From the NCBI RefSeq assembly GCF_002139935.1, contig NZ_CP015578.1, forward strand, positions 558,001 through 622,000: DNA of 64,000 bases. Reading direction: 5' to 3'. Under the pieces are notes generated by a model that worked only from the letters and a program-made list of their open reading frames with translations, did no database searches and was not told the origin of the DNA. Position 1 is the stretch's first letter, and each line of letters opens with the position of its first letter. The position numbers were made by a program, and so were the translations under genes. The stretch comes from Campylobacter lanienae NCTC 13004 (GTDB lineage Bacteria; Campylobacterota; Campylobacteria; Campylobacterales; Campylobacteraceae). Positions 34,610-43,443 of the stretch are shown here, piece by piece.

Positions 34610-35387
34610 TGGGCTGGGCTTGGCTAAGGAATTTGGTAGCTATTTTGCCTATTGTTTGATGAGTTTTCATCTAGGTAAAAATAGAGAGTGGATATTTCTA
34701 CACTCTAACGATGAGTTGGAGCGTCAAAGCGAGTTTATAACTTTGCTTGATAGATATAGAGATGGTGAGCCTTTGGAGTATATCACTAGGCGATGCGAGT
34801 TTATGGAGCGAGAGTTTGAGGTGGGAAGCGGTGTTTTAATTCCACGAGTTGAGAGTGAAATTTTAGTTCAAAAAGCATTGGATATAGCTAAGAAATTTAA
34901 CTCTATAAGCATTGCCGAAATCGGCGTTGGTAGCGGAATCATCTCTATATCTTTGGCTTTGGAGTTAAAAAACGCCAAGATAGTTGCTAGCGATATCAGC
35001 CCTAAGGCTTTGGAGTTTGCTAGGATTAATAGAGATAAATTTGGGGCTAATGTGGAGCTTGTAAATACAAATTATCTTGATGGGATTGATGGTGAGTTTG
35101 ATATAATCATCTCTAATCCACCATATATAGCCAAAGATTATCCACTTGATAAATGGGTATTAAATGAGCCTAAAACAGCGCTTATAGGTGGCAAAGTTGG
35201 CGATGAAATTTTAAAAGATATCGCCAAAATAGCTAAATCAAAAGCCAAATATCTTATTTGCGAGATGGGCTATGACCAAAGAGAATCTATGAAAAATTAT
35301 CTTGATATGTTAGGTTTTGAGAGTGAATTTTATAGAGATTTGGCTGGTTTGGATCGTGGATTTGTAGCTTATAATAAAGGAAAATAA
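34596..35387 (+). CDS. prmC: Peptide-release-factor glutamine methyltransferase
   Basis: A 263-residue SAM-dependent enzyme that methylates the GGQ glutamine of release factors. The catalytic NPPY lies in IISNPPYIAKDYP (near 169), the SAM loop is IAEIGVGSGIISISLA (near 103), and EPLEYITRRCEFMEREF precedes it as in other PrmC proteins. The start is probably TTG at 34596 with AGAGGT upstream, inside the protease gene. The N-terminal helical domain is a little shorter than in E. coli, so the start is less certain than the function. Confidence 0.88.
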   Translation: MRVCDGLGLAKEFGSYFAYCLMSFHLGKNREWIFLHSNDELERQSEFITLLDRYRDGEPLEYITRRCEFMEREFEVGSGVLIPRVESEILVQKALDIAKKFNSISIAEIGVGSGIISISLALELKNAKIVASDISPKALEFARINRDKFGANVELVNTNYLDGIDGEFDIIISNPPYIAKDYPLDKWVLNEPKTALIGGKVGDEILKDIAKIAKSKAKYLICEMGYDQRESMKNYLDMLGFESEFYRDLAGLDRGFVAYNKGK

Positions 35388-35861
35388 ATGGTTAAATTTA
35401 GAAGTTTTTATCTGTTTTTACTTGGTATTTGTATCGGTGCGGAGCTTGCTATTGGGATATTTATGGCGCCTGTGATATTCTATCCATCGCAATATATCGG
35501 TGAGGGCGTTTTAAGCCACTATCAAAGCGGTCAATTAATGACTCAAGTATTTTTAAAATACAATATTTTGCTTATTTTTATCTCATCACTAATTTTGCTT
35601 TTTGAGATTGTGAATTTAAAAACTAGTGAGAGCTTTAATTACAAAATTAGTGCGTTTTTTCTCTCACTTATTATAGTGCTTTTGGCTATGTCGTTTGTAT
35701 TTTATTTCACGCCATATATTCTTCAAGCTCAAAAAATCGGCGCCGAAGCAACTGCTACGGCTGAATTTATCAGTATGCATAAGGCGAGTGAATTTGTGAT
35801 GAAAGCTATGCTTTTGGCTCAAGTGGCACTATTTTTCATTAGAGCACGCAAGGAGAGCTAA
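35388..35861 (+). CDS. DUF4149-type small membrane protein
   Basis: A 157-residue protein with four hydrophobic segments. The first helix contains GICIGAELAIGIFMAPVIF, and a middle part has SGQLMTQVFLKYN, similar to DUF4149 proteins. The function is unknown. It starts directly after the prmC stop and shares one base with ybgC (TAATG), in the same arrangement as in C. jejuni. Confidence 0.7.
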   Translation: MVKFRSFYLFLLGICIGAELAIGIFMAPVIFYPSQYIGEGVLSHYQSGQLMTQVFLKYNILLIFISSLILLFEIVNLKTSESFNYKISAFFLSLIIVLLAMSFVFYFTPYILQAQKIGAEATATAEFISMHKASEFVMKAMLLAQVALFFIRARKES

Positions 35862-36265
35862 TGGGATTTAGGGTTAGAATTTATTATGAAGATACTGATA
35901 GCGGTGGGATTGTATATCATAGCAATTATATTAAATTTTGCGAACGAGCTAGGAGCGAAATAGTCTTTAACTCAGGGATCGAATTTACCCAAAGTCGCCA
36001 CTTCGTAGTAACTAAGTTAGAAGCGAGTTATATCAAACCAGCAGTTTTAGGCGATATACTAGAGGTCAAAACCAAGCTTATCAAAGTAGGCGGTGCGAGC
36101 CTAACCTTAGCCCAAGATATCTATAAAGTAGCTGATATCAAAGGGTGCTCACAGATGGAGTTGCTATTTCGTGCTAAGGTTATCGTGGGATTTATATGTG
36201 ATGGGAGATTATCAAGGCTAGATCCTAAATTTGCTGAAATTTTCACTAAATTAAATCAAGATTGA
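35861..36265 (+). CDS. ybgC: Acyl-CoA thioesterase, YbgC type
   Basis: A 134-residue hot-dog-fold thioesterase. The family signature is YYEDTDSGGIVYHSNYIKF (residues 6-24) with the catalytic Asp and the conserved Tyr/His, followed by CERARSE. YbgC members hydrolyse short- or medium-chain acyl-CoA or acyl-ACP and are often linked to Tol-Pal, but no tol gene is present here. It is the last gene of the run 33413-36265 and ends within a hairpin. Confidence 0.85.
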   Translation: MGFRVRIYYEDTDSGGIVYHSNYIKFCERARSEIVFNSGIEFTQSRHFVVTKLEASYIKPAVLGDILEVKTKLIKVGGASLTLAQDIYKVADIKGCSQMELLFRAKVIVGFICDGRLSRLDPKFAEIFTKLNQD

Positions 36266-36280
36266 TCTAAAATCAATCTT
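36258..36280. terminator. Convergent hairpin spanning two stop codons
   Basis: A perfect 9-bp stem (AAGATTGAT / ATCAATCTT) with a 5-base loop. It contains the stop codons of ybgC and of the opposite gene, which are only 7 bases apart. The T-run is short. Confidence 0.5.
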
Positions 36281-37412
36281 CACTAATGTAAAATCCATAG
36301 TTTCCAGCACGCATAATATCTATTTTGTATTGGACTTGATTGTTTTGAATGCTCTCTTTGAAGATGGCTTTTTGGCTCTTATCGATATAATTTAAATATA
36401 TAAAATCCATCCCAATCATCGTAGAATAAGCCACCCAATCATATATAAGCTTCTCACCTAAAATTTCGCTTAAAGTCTCTAGCTGACTATCAGGAGTCAT
36501 TATAGAGTTAGCGATATATAAATTTTTGCGATCACCATTTTGAGTAAGGCTAATTAGAGCGCTATTATAATTAAGTTGTGTGGATAGAAGGATATGAGGA
36601 TTTAGCTCAAAGACTCTAAATTGCGAACTTAATAAGGCAGTTTTAATCAGTGGTGTGTTGAGAAAAATGGAGCTATTTTTGAGTTTATAATTGTTTTTTA
36701 GAAAATTTAATTTTATATCGTTACCTTCAATATTGTTTATATATGGCTCATTTGTATTAGCTGCAACTATGGAATTTAACATATTTGAGACGCCACTTCC
36801 ATCGCCAAATGCGGCTATTTTGCCATTTGCTTTTGTTAGTAGCTTTTGAATTTGTGCTTCATAGTCAATGCCACCAAAAAATATATTTGAGTTTGGGTTT
36901 TTGGCTGATTTGATATTTATAGTTGGAATATAAAATATTAAATCATCGTATTTATCGCTATTTATATGCTCTAAGCCATTTATAGTAAGTGGAGCGATAA
37001 AGTACTTAAATCCAGCATTTTTAGCTCTTTGTATAGCGGAATTTAAGCTATCTTTGCTCTCATCGCCACTATAAAATATCTCAATATGTGAGCCAACATC
37101 ACGCTTAAATATATAGGCAAAGACAGAGTCGCTCACCACTATTGAGTAGCTTTTGATTATATGTTGCGGGATGATTAGAGCAACTTTTATATCTTTTCGT
37201 CCAATATCTATTTGAGGAGTATTTAATAGCTTTTTAATATCACTATAATAGCTTTTAATTGGCTCTTTTATGGTGAGCGGACTATATATAAATTGGATAA
37301 AATCCATACCATTAGCGAGTTTGTCTAAGCACTCTTTATCGCATCTATTTTGCGCATTTGAGTGTGTAAAAATCATACAAATAACAAAAAAAGCTATAAT
37401 TAAATTTTTCAT
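36273..37412 (-). CDS. Periplasmic protein with type I binding-protein-like fold
   Basis: A 379-residue exported protein. Residues 1-20 are a signal peptide (LIIAFFVICMIFTHSNA), followed by a Cys pair in NRCDKECLDKL. The body alternates strands and helices: IKVALIIPQHI, GSHIEIFYSGDES, NAGFKYFIAPLTING and KIAAFGDGSGVSNM, the pattern of periplasmic binding proteins of type I or LpoA-like proteins. No ligand motif is clear. It overlaps the UDG-like gene by four bases. I do not recognise a named family with confidence. Confidence 0.6.
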   Translation of the reverse strand: MKNLIIAFFVICMIFTHSNAQNRCDKECLDKLANGMDFIQFIYSPLTIKEPIKSYYSDIKKLLNTPQIDIGRKDIKVALIIPQHIIKSYSIVVSDSVFAYIFKRDVGSHIEIFYSGDESKDSLNSAIQRAKNAGFKYFIAPLTINGLEHINSDKYDDLIFYIPTINIKSAKNPNSNIFFGGIDYEAQIQKLLTKANGKIAAFGDGSGVSNMLNSIVAANTNEPYINNIEGNDIKLNFLKNNYKLKNSSIFLNTPLIKTALLSSQFRVFELNPHILLSTQLNYNSALISLTQNGDRKNLYIANSIMTPDSQLETLSEILGEKLIYDWVAYSTMIGMDFIYLNYIDKSQKAIFKESIQNNQVQYKIDIMRAGNYGFYISED

Positions 37413-38020
37413 ATATATCCTTTAATTTTCTTTAAATCTGATATAAATTCAGTAGTTTTGCTAGGATTTTTATCCACCCAACTACTATCAAAAGTAGGCA
37501 TATATAGTGAATTTTTAAACCTATATACACCACCTCTATGACTATCAAATGAGCTATTTTTGGCTATATATTTAAAGCAATTTTCCCCAAAGCTTACTAT
37601 AAATTTAGGCGATATAATATCAATCTCTAACTCAAAAAACTGCGAGCAAATATCTATATATTTTGGCTCAGAATTTTTATTGATACACTTTAAAATATAT
37701 GTAAAATACAAGCCACTGATGCCGATATCAGCCATTTGTAGATATCTAATTAGCGAAGCACTAGGAGAGCAAATCCCGCTTTTATCGCTTTTTATATCTG
37801 GGCTTTCAAAGACAAAAACTACCTTATAGCTATCGCCACTACCGATTACGGCTTTGTTTCTGCTTTTACATAGTTGGCATAAATTACAGCTTTTTATCTG
37901 TAAATTTAGCATTTTAAGCGAGTTAAACTCAGCGTGATCTTTTTTAATTGATTTGTTATTGCTAATGAATTTAAACCCCATTGCACGAAGCATCTCAAGC
38001 TCATAAATAGTGTAGCTCAT
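37409..38020 (-). CDS. Uracil-DNA glycosylase-like protein (family 4-related)
   Basis: A 203-residue protein with four Cys arranged like the iron-sulfur ligands of family 4 uracil-DNA glycosylases: CNLC near 55 and a later pair in KCINKNSEPKYIDIC. The conserved SRNKAVIGSGD and a central IVSFGENCFKYI are present. The usual uracil-pocket motif after the first strand is changed to VFVFESPDIKSDKSG, and the C-terminal HPS-type motif is not visible (MPTFDSSWV instead). It may therefore have a different specificity or have lost glycosylase activity. Confidence 0.55.
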   Translation of the reverse strand: MSYTIYELEMLRAMGFKFISNNKSIKKDHAEFNSLKMLNLQIKSCNLCQLCKSRNKAVIGSGDSYKVVFVFESPDIKSDKSGICSPSASLIRYLQMADIGISGLYFTYILKCINKNSEPKYIDICSQFFELEIDIISPKFIVSFGENCFKYIAKNSSFDSHRGGVYRFKNSLYMPTFDSSWVDKNPSKTTEFISDLKKIKGYI

Positions 38021-38045
38021 AGCCGTTATACTACCAAAAAGCGAT

Positions 38046-38528
38046 TTAATCTTTAATAAAATTTGCTAAATTCTCAAGCTCTTTACCATCAACTCTTAAA
38101 TGAAAAAACTCATCTCTATTTTTAGCGCCAATTTTATGATAAAATGCTAGGCTTGGCTCATTCCAAGTTAAGCACTCCCACTCAAGGCGACCTAAATTCT
38201 CATCTAAGCAAATTTGAGCTAACTTAGCCAAAAATCTCTTACCGATTCCTTGATTGCGATATTTGGCCTTTACATAAAGATCTTCAAGATAGATCCCGCC
38301 ACGACCTAAAAAACTAGAAAAAGTATAGAAATATATAGCATAACCTATGATATTTTCGCCCCGTTGACAAACCAAAATTTTGGCATAATTTTTCTCAAAT
38401 ATTGATGAGGCAAACTCATCATAGTTAAATTTGATTTTATCACTCATTTTTTCATACTCGGCTAGCTCTTTTACAAGGGCGATTATCTCATTTAGATCAT
38501 CTTTTTTAGCGGCTCTTATTTGATACAT
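38046..38528 (-). CDS. GNAT family N-acetyltransferase
   Basis: A 160-residue acetyl-CoA-dependent transferase. The acetyl-CoA loop is KYRNQGIGKRFLAKLA (near 88), preceded by the strand IYLEDLYVKA, and YHKIGAKNRDEFFHLRVDG closes the fold. This sub-pattern is close to diamine acetyltransferase-like GNAT proteins; the substrate is unknown. It has its own promoter, divergent from the 6S RNA gene, and ends 25 bases before the UDG-like gene. Confidence 0.85.
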   Translation of the reverse strand: MYQIRAAKKDDLNEIIALVKELAEYEKMSDKIKFNYDEFASSIFEKNYAKILVCQRGENIIGYAIYFYTFSSFLGRGGIYLEDLYVKAKYRNQGIGKRFLAKLAQICLDENLGRLEWECLTWNEPSLAFYHKIGAKNRDEFFHLRVDGKELENLANFIKD

Positions 38529-38559
38529 TTTTTACCTTGAATTTGGATTTAAAAGCTAG

Positions 38560-38565
38560 ATTATA
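38560..38565 (-). promoter_or_regulatory. -10 box for the GNAT gene
   Basis: On the minus strand it reads TATAAT, 32 bases before the GNAT start codon. Confidence 0.5.
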
Positions 38566-38639
38566 ACAATTTAGAGCTGAATTTGAAAAAAAATAGTTTA
38601 AAAGCTAGTTATAATGCCAATTTTTAAGTCAAATTTGTA

Positions 38640-38645
38640 TATAAT
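38640..38645 (+). promoter_or_regulatory. -10 box of the 6S RNA gene
   Basis: TATAAT lies about 6-7 bases before the 5' base of the structured RNA, the usual distance to a start of transcription. Confidence 0.7.
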
Positions 38646-38650
38646 TTTAT

Positions 38651-38845
38651 TGCCTGGATGGCTCGACAGCATTTTTACGAAGGTCCAACAAATTAGTATT
38701 AGCGAAGATGTGCAGAAGTGGTGTGACGCGACTTTGTTTGAAGCCTAGTAGGTTTAGAAGCTGCGACCTAAAGCGGCTGCCTATTTGCAAGATTGGCTTT
38801 ATATTAGGGCCGATTCTACTATGCACCGACCATCTGGGTATTTTA
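38651..38845 (+). ncRNA. ssrS: 6S RNA (candidate), upstream of purD
   Basis: This RNA occupies most of the 335-base gap between the GNAT gene and purD. The ends pair: CCTGGATGG (38653-38661) with CCATCTGGG (38830-38838) over nine positions including two G-U pairs, then TCG (38663-38665) with CGA (38827-38829) after one bulge. A strong -10 stands just upstream and TATTTT follows the 3' arm. The length (about 190), the closed ends with an open centre, and the location before purD all fit 6S RNA, which mimics an open promoter and binds RNA polymerase; I remember 6S RNA at purD in Helicobacter and Campylobacter. It is not tmRNA, RNase P RNA or SRP RNA by their motifs. Confidence 0.75.
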
Positions 38846-38863
38846 AATTTAAATAGGAAATAT

Positions 38864-40108
38864 ATGAATATCTTAATTATCGGAAGTGGCGGTAGAGAAT
38901 ACGCTATAGGACTTAGATTAACCCAAGATTCTCAAAAACATAATCTTTTTTTTGCTCCGGGTAATGGGGCGACTTCAAATTTAGGACAAAATGTAGATAT
39001 CAAAGATTTTAATGAGCTAGCTAAATTCGCTTTAAATAGCAAAATAGAGCTTACTATAGTAGGCCCAGAAAATGCCCTAAGCGATGGCGTTGTGGATATT
39101 TTTAAAGCTAATAATTTAAATATTTTTGGCCCTACGAAATCGGCTGCTAGATTAGAGAGCTCAAAGGCTTATATGAAGGAATTTTTGGCTAAAAATGGCA
39201 TAAGAACGGCTAAATTTATTAATACTAATAACTATGAAGAAGCGGCTAAATTTATAGATAGTTTAGGTGATATAGTGGTGGTAAAGGCCGATGGCTTATG
39301 TGCTGGTAAGGGCGTTATAATAGCCAAAAGCAAAGATGAAGCCAAAAAGGCTACAAAAGATATGTTGAGTGGCAAGAGCTTTGGTGAGGCTGGAAGTAGG
39401 GTTGTGATTGAAGAGTTTTTGGATGGATTTGAGCTAAGCTTTTTTGCTATTTGCGATGGAAGCAACTTCGTATCCTTGCCAGTAGCACAAGATCACAAAA
39501 GATTATTAGATGGCGATGAGGGGCCAAATACCGGTGGAATGGGTGCTTATGCTCCAAGTCCTTTAGCTGATGAAAATTTGATAAAACGAGTTCAAAAAGA
39601 GATTATAGAGCCAACTCTTAAAGGAATGCAAGATGAGAATGCCCCATTTTGTGGGGTTTTATTTGTAGGATTGATGGTGGTAAATGGTGTGCCTTATGTG
39701 CTTGAATTTAATGTAAGATTTGGTGATCCTGAGTGTGAGGTTTTAATGCCACTTATCAAAGGCGAATTAGGTGAGATATTGCGTGGTGCAGCACTTGGGA
39801 GATTAAATAAATTTGATCTTGATGATGGATATGCTGTAGGCGTGGTATTAGCTAGTAAGGACTATCCATATAAAAGCAGCCCACTAGCCAAAATAGCAGT
39901 AGATAATATCCCGCAAAACTCACACATAGCGTATGCTGGAGTATCATTAAAAGATGGTGAATTATATGCTAGTGGCGGTAGAGTCTTAGTAGCCGTTGGC
40001 AAGGGTGGAAGTGTAAAAGAGGCTAGAGATAGAGCCTATGACTTAGCTAAAAATATTAAATTTGATGGTATGCAATACCGCAAAGATATCGGATATCAGG
40101 CACTTTGA
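38864..40108 (+). CDS. purD: Phosphoribosylamine-glycine ligase
   Basis: A 414-residue ATP-grasp enzyme, the second step of purine synthesis. The N-terminal loop is [14 protein letters not shown], and conserved parts are [13 protein letters not shown] (near 142), [17 protein letters not shown] (near 219) and [17 protein letters not shown] (near 282). The ATG at 38864 follows TAGGAA; a longer upstream frame would run through the structured RNA and is not real. It may be expressed partly by read-through from the 6S promoter. It joins the RDD gene by TGATG. Confidence 0.95.
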   Translation: MNILIIGSGGREYAIGLRLTQDSQKHNLFFAPGNGATSNLGQNVDIKDFNELAKFALNSKIELTIVGPENALSDGVVDIFKANNLNIFGPTKSAARLESSKAYMKEFLAKNGIRTAKFINTNNYEEAAKFIDSLGDIVVVKADGLCAGKGVIIAKSKDEAKKATKDMLSGKSFGEAGSRVVIEEFLDGFELSFFAICDGSNFVSLPVAQDHKRLLDGDEGPNTGGMGAYAPSPLADENLIKRVQKEIIEPTLKGMQDENAPFCGVLFVGLMVVNGVPYVLEFNVRFGDPECEVLMPLIKGELGEILRGAALGRLNKFDLDDGYAVGVVLASKDYPYKSSPLAKIAVDNIPQNSHIAYAGVSLKDGELYASGGRVLVAVGKGGSVKEARDRAYDLAKNIKFDGMQYRKDIGYQAL

Positions 40109-40566
40109 TGAAAGAGAGTTTAGAAGAGAGATTATATAGAGAAAATATCACTATAGCTAGTATCAATAGGCGAATTTTGGCATATGCTATAGATGATATT
40201 ATCATATCTGTATTATTTATGCTTATATATTGGGATTTTATAGCTAAGACTAGCGCTATTGGGGTTGAAGCGACATTAAATGCGATATCGGGACTATTTT
40301 GGCAAATTGCGCTTATGAAGGTTATATATCATACATTTTTTATATGGTATTACGCAGCCACGCCAGGTAAGATGATCTGTAAAATAGTCTGTATAGATAC
40401 AGTTATGCTATCTAGGCCAAGCCTTAGTAGTAGTTTTCTTAGGGCTTGTGTGAGACTTTTGAGTGAGAGTCTGTTTTATATCGGATTTTTATGGGCATTT
40501 GGAAATTCTCAGCGCCAAACTTGGCAAGATAAATTAGCTAAGACTGTGGTTTGTAATGCGTATTAG
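40108..40566 (+). CDS. RDD family membrane protein
   Basis: A 152-residue protein with the RDD pattern: NRRILAYAIDDIIISVLF near residue 19 (R and two D in the first helix region), a YAATPGKMICKIVCID motif, and a last helix before RQTWQDKLAKTVV. Three to four membrane helices. The function of RDD proteins is unclear; some are linked to ion transport. The start is ATG 40108, overlapping the purD stop. It overlaps the LptD-like gene by 11 bases. Confidence 0.82.
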   Translation: MKESLEERLYRENITIASINRRILAYAIDDIIISVLFMLIYWDFIAKTSAIGVEATLNAISGLFWQIALMKVIYHTFFIWYYAATPGKMICKIVCIDTVMLSRPSLSSSFLRACVRLLSESLFYIGFLWAFGNSQRQTWQDKLAKTVVCNAY

Positions 40567-42739
40567 ATCGCTAGCTTTTGCCTTGCTTTTGTGTGGTGAG
40601 CTTTTTGGTAATGTAGAAAATGTAGAATTTTTGGCTAGTGATGTCCAAAAAGATGGCGATATAATCACTGCTAGTGGTAATGTTTTATTGTATTCGCAAA
40701 ACTACTTAGCTAGTGCTGATAGTGCTAAATATGATCAAAAAAACAATATTATAGAGCTTTTTGGTAATGTCAGCTTGATGCGTGGAGAGTATGAAACTAG
40801 TAGATCTGAGTATGCTAGGATAGATTTAAATAGTAATGAGATGATCTTTGAAAATAGCTTTGTAATGGATAAGAAAAAAGAAATTTGGCTACAAAGCGAT
40901 GAGAGTTGTAATAGCGATGAGAGAGTTAGCATAACGAACTCTATAGTCTCAAGTTGTAATGTGAGCGATCCAGATTGGCATATAGGATTTAGTAGTGGCG
41001 AGCTAAATAAACAGAGTAAATTCTTACATCTATACAATCCAGTATTTTATGTCAAAAATACCCCAGTTATGTATCTACCATATTTTGGTTTTAGCACAGA
41101 TAAGACTAGAAGAACAGGGCTTTTAACTCCGCAATTATCATATAGCGGGGATGAGGGGCTTGTGTATTTACAGCCTATTTATATAGCTGAGTATAATGAG
41201 TGGGATTTGGAATTTGACCCGCAAATTCGAACTAGTAGAGGCGCTGGGATATACTCTACGCTTAGATTTGCTGATTCCCCATACTCAAGTGGATATATCC
41301 GTGGTGGGATATTTAATGAAAGAAGTGATTATAAACAAAAAGAGAATTTAAAAAATAGGCAGCACGCCGGTATAGAGCTAGGATATGATCGAGATAGACT
41401 AGTTGCTTATCTAATTGATGGTGATTTTCAAGAGGGATTGTGGATTGAGTTTATAAATTTAAATGATATTGATTATCTGAATTTACGAGGGAGAAATGAG
41501 GGCAATCACGACTCACTAGTTCAATCTAGGCTAAACTATTTTATCACCACTGATAATCACTATTTAGGAGCTTATAGTAAATATTATATCGATACGGCAA
41601 AGATAGGAACTAAATACGGCAATGATGATACGCTTCAAGAGTTGCCAAGAATCCAATATCATAGCTTTTTTAATACATTTATATTGCCGAATTTAACCTA
41701 TGCATTTGATTTTAAATATCATAATTACACAAGAGAGATTGGTGCTAGTGCTAATCAATATGAGATGGAAGTGCCTATTGGGTTTCAATTTGGGTTATTT
41801 GATGATTATTTAAATTTATATTTGAGTGAGAATTTATATGCTTCTCATGTAGATTATAATAGAGCTAAATATTATAATGGCAAGGATTTTTATACCAATA
41901 ATTATGATGATATCATCAACCACTATCACAGAATTTTGCTAGAGAGTGATCTATCTAGGGCTTTTAGTGAGTTTTATCATACTTTAAATTTCAAATTTGA
42001 TTATATAAAGCCAGGTTATAATAATGGCGATATCAATGAAAAGCTTTTGAAATATTATCTAATTGAAGATGGAGTAGCATATAATGCTGATAATTTAGCA
42101 CTTTTTGAAGATAATTTCATAGATAGAATTTCAAATACCTACACAACAGAGCGTATAAGATTTGAAGGTTCGCAGTTTTTTTATAACCAAAATGGCGAAA
42201 AGATATTAAGGCATAGCCTAAGACAGAGCTATAACTTTGATAGCGATGAGATGGAGAGTTTGGAAAATAGGGTGAATTTATACTATGGAAATTTAGATTT
42301 TGCTAATAAGATAGAGTATTCTTATATAGATAATGACTTATCAAAGATCCAAACAGGCCTTTTATATAAATGGAGTAAGTTTAGCGCAAAGGTGTGGCAT
42401 ACATATGACAAAAACTATTATAATGGCAATGCGTATGACAAAGAGAGCTATCTAAGTAGCAATATGAGCTTGAAATTACCGTATAATTATGAGTTTTTTG
42501 CGGGAGTGGATTATGACTTACAAAGAGATTATACAAAGATGTGGCAAAGTGGAATTCACTATAAAAGAAAGTGTTGGGACTATAGCTTGATATACAAAGA
42601 AGATATCGAACCTAAAAATACAAGCGCTGGTATAGAGTCTAAAAAGAGCCAAGGAGTATATCTATACTTTAGCTTCTATCCATTAGGTGAGGTTTCATAT
42701 GATTTTGCTATTGAACAAGATAATAAGGCGTTAAATTGA
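40556..42739 (+). CDS. lptD: LPS-assembly protein LptD (OstA) homologue
   Basis: A 727-residue outer-membrane protein. A signal peptide (residues 1-18) is followed by the OstA/LptA-like beta-jellyroll (about 22-130; DGDIITASGNVLLYS, IIELFGNVSLMRGEYET) and then the large beta-barrel domain beginning around PVFYVKNTPVMYLPYFGF. Two Cys in the plug region (ESCNSDE and SSCNVSD) may form disulfides. LptD inserts lipooligosaccharide into the outer membrane with LptE. The E. coli protein is about 784 residues, so length is normal. Confidence 0.88.
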   Translation: MRIRSLAFALLLCGELFGNVENVEFLASDVQKDGDIITASGNVLLYSQNYLASADSAKYDQKNNIIELFGNVSLMRGEYETSRSEYARIDLNSNEMIFENSFVMDKKKEIWLQSDESCNSDERVSITNSIVSSCNVSDPDWHIGFSSGELNKQSKFLHLYNPVFYVKNTPVMYLPYFGFSTDKTRRTGLLTPQLSYSGDEGLVYLQPIYIAEYNEWDLEFDPQIRTSRGAGIYSTLRFADSPYSSGYIRGGIFNERSDYKQKENLKNRQHAGIELGYDRDRLVAYLIDGDFQEGLWIEFINLNDIDYLNLRGRNEGNHDSLVQSRLNYFITTDNHYLGAYSKYYIDTAKIGTKYGNDDTLQELPRIQYHSFFNTFILPNLTYAFDFKYHNYTREIGASANQYEMEVPIGFQFGLFDDYLNLYLSENLYASHVDYNRAKYYNGKDFYTNNYDDIINHYHRILLESDLSRAFSEFYHTLNFKFDYIKPGYNNGDINEKLLKYYLIEDGVAYNADNLALFEDNFIDRISNTYTTERIRFEGSQFFYNQNGEKILRHSLRQSYNFDSDEMESLENRVNLYYGNLDFANKIEYSYIDNDLSKIQTGLLYKWSKFSAKVWHTYDKNYYNGNAYDKESYLSSNMSLKLPYNYEFFAGVDYDLQRDYTKMWQSGIHYKRKCWDYSLIYKEDIEPKNTSAGIESKKSQGVYLYFSFYPLGEVSYDFAIEQDNKALN

Positions 42740-43443
42740 TAAATCCAAATGAGTTGAAATTCAAAGATGAGCTAGATGCTGCGAATAAACTATTAGAGGT
42801 ATTACCACAAAAAGAGCTAATAGATGGCGATTTTGTGGTGGTTTGCTCATCATTAGATAGCGTTGTGTTAGCTGATATGGTGGCTAATAGACTTGAGCTT
42901 AGCTATGAGCTACTTTTTAGCGAGAGATTATACGCACCAAATAATCCAGAATGCGAGATCGCCATAGTGAGCGAGACTGAAGAGATAGTCTATAATAGTG
43001 AGCTAGTAAAGGCTTTTGATATTAGTTTGGATTTTATCTATGGTGAAGCGCACCGCAAATATGAAGAGAAAATTTTAAAAAATGTCTATAAATATCGCAA
43101 GGGTAAGCTTTTGGAAAATCTTCAAAATAGAAATATTTTATTAGTTGATTTGGGTTGTCAAACAGGCATTACAGCACTTGTGTGTATAAAATCGCTGATA
43201 AATTTAGGCGTTAAATCTGTAGTATATGCTACGCCACTTATCGCATCTGATATATTATCATATTTTAATACCCTAGTTGATAGCTTATATTACGCTAAAA
43301 AAATAAGCAATTTTGTAGATGTGGATTTTTATTATAGTTCTAGAGTTAATGTAGAGTCTGTGATGTCTATTTTAGAAGATAGTCCGCACTATTTGCCATT
43401 ACAAAAAATACAAAAATCAAAAGGAGATATAAATGCAGTGTAG
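42736..43443 (+). CDS. Phosphoribosyltransferase-domain protein
   Basis: A 235-residue protein with a PRPP-binding loop-like element [17 protein letters not shown] (near 135) after a strand, and an early [16 protein letters not shown], typical of type I phosphoribosyltransferases. The acidic pair of classical enzymes is reduced (VDLG in place of VDDG), so catalytic competence is uncertain. The start is TTG at 42736, sharing four bases with the lptD stop (TTGA). pnp follows with an 11-base overlap, an arrangement I also expect in C. jejuni. Confidence 0.65.
   Translation: MINPNELKFKDELDAANKLLEVLPQKELIDGDFVVVCSSLDSVVLADMVANRLELSYELLFSERLYAPNNPECEIAIVSETEEIVYNSELVKAFDISLDFIYGEAHRKYEEKILKNVYKYRKGKLLENLQNRNILLVDLGCQTGITALVCIKSLINLGVKSVVYATPLIASDILSYFNTLVDSLYYAKKISNFVDVDFYYSSRVNVESVMSILEDSPHYLPLQKIQKSKGDINAV

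Noticed and set aside
38610-38615. Second TATAAT upstream of the 6S RNA
   Set aside because: It lies about 40 bases before the paired 5' end; the copy at 38640-38645 has the right spacing.
38708-38863. Upstream extension of purD by 52 residues
   Set aside because: It would run through the structured RNA; the ATG at 38864 has a ribosome binding site and matches the family start.
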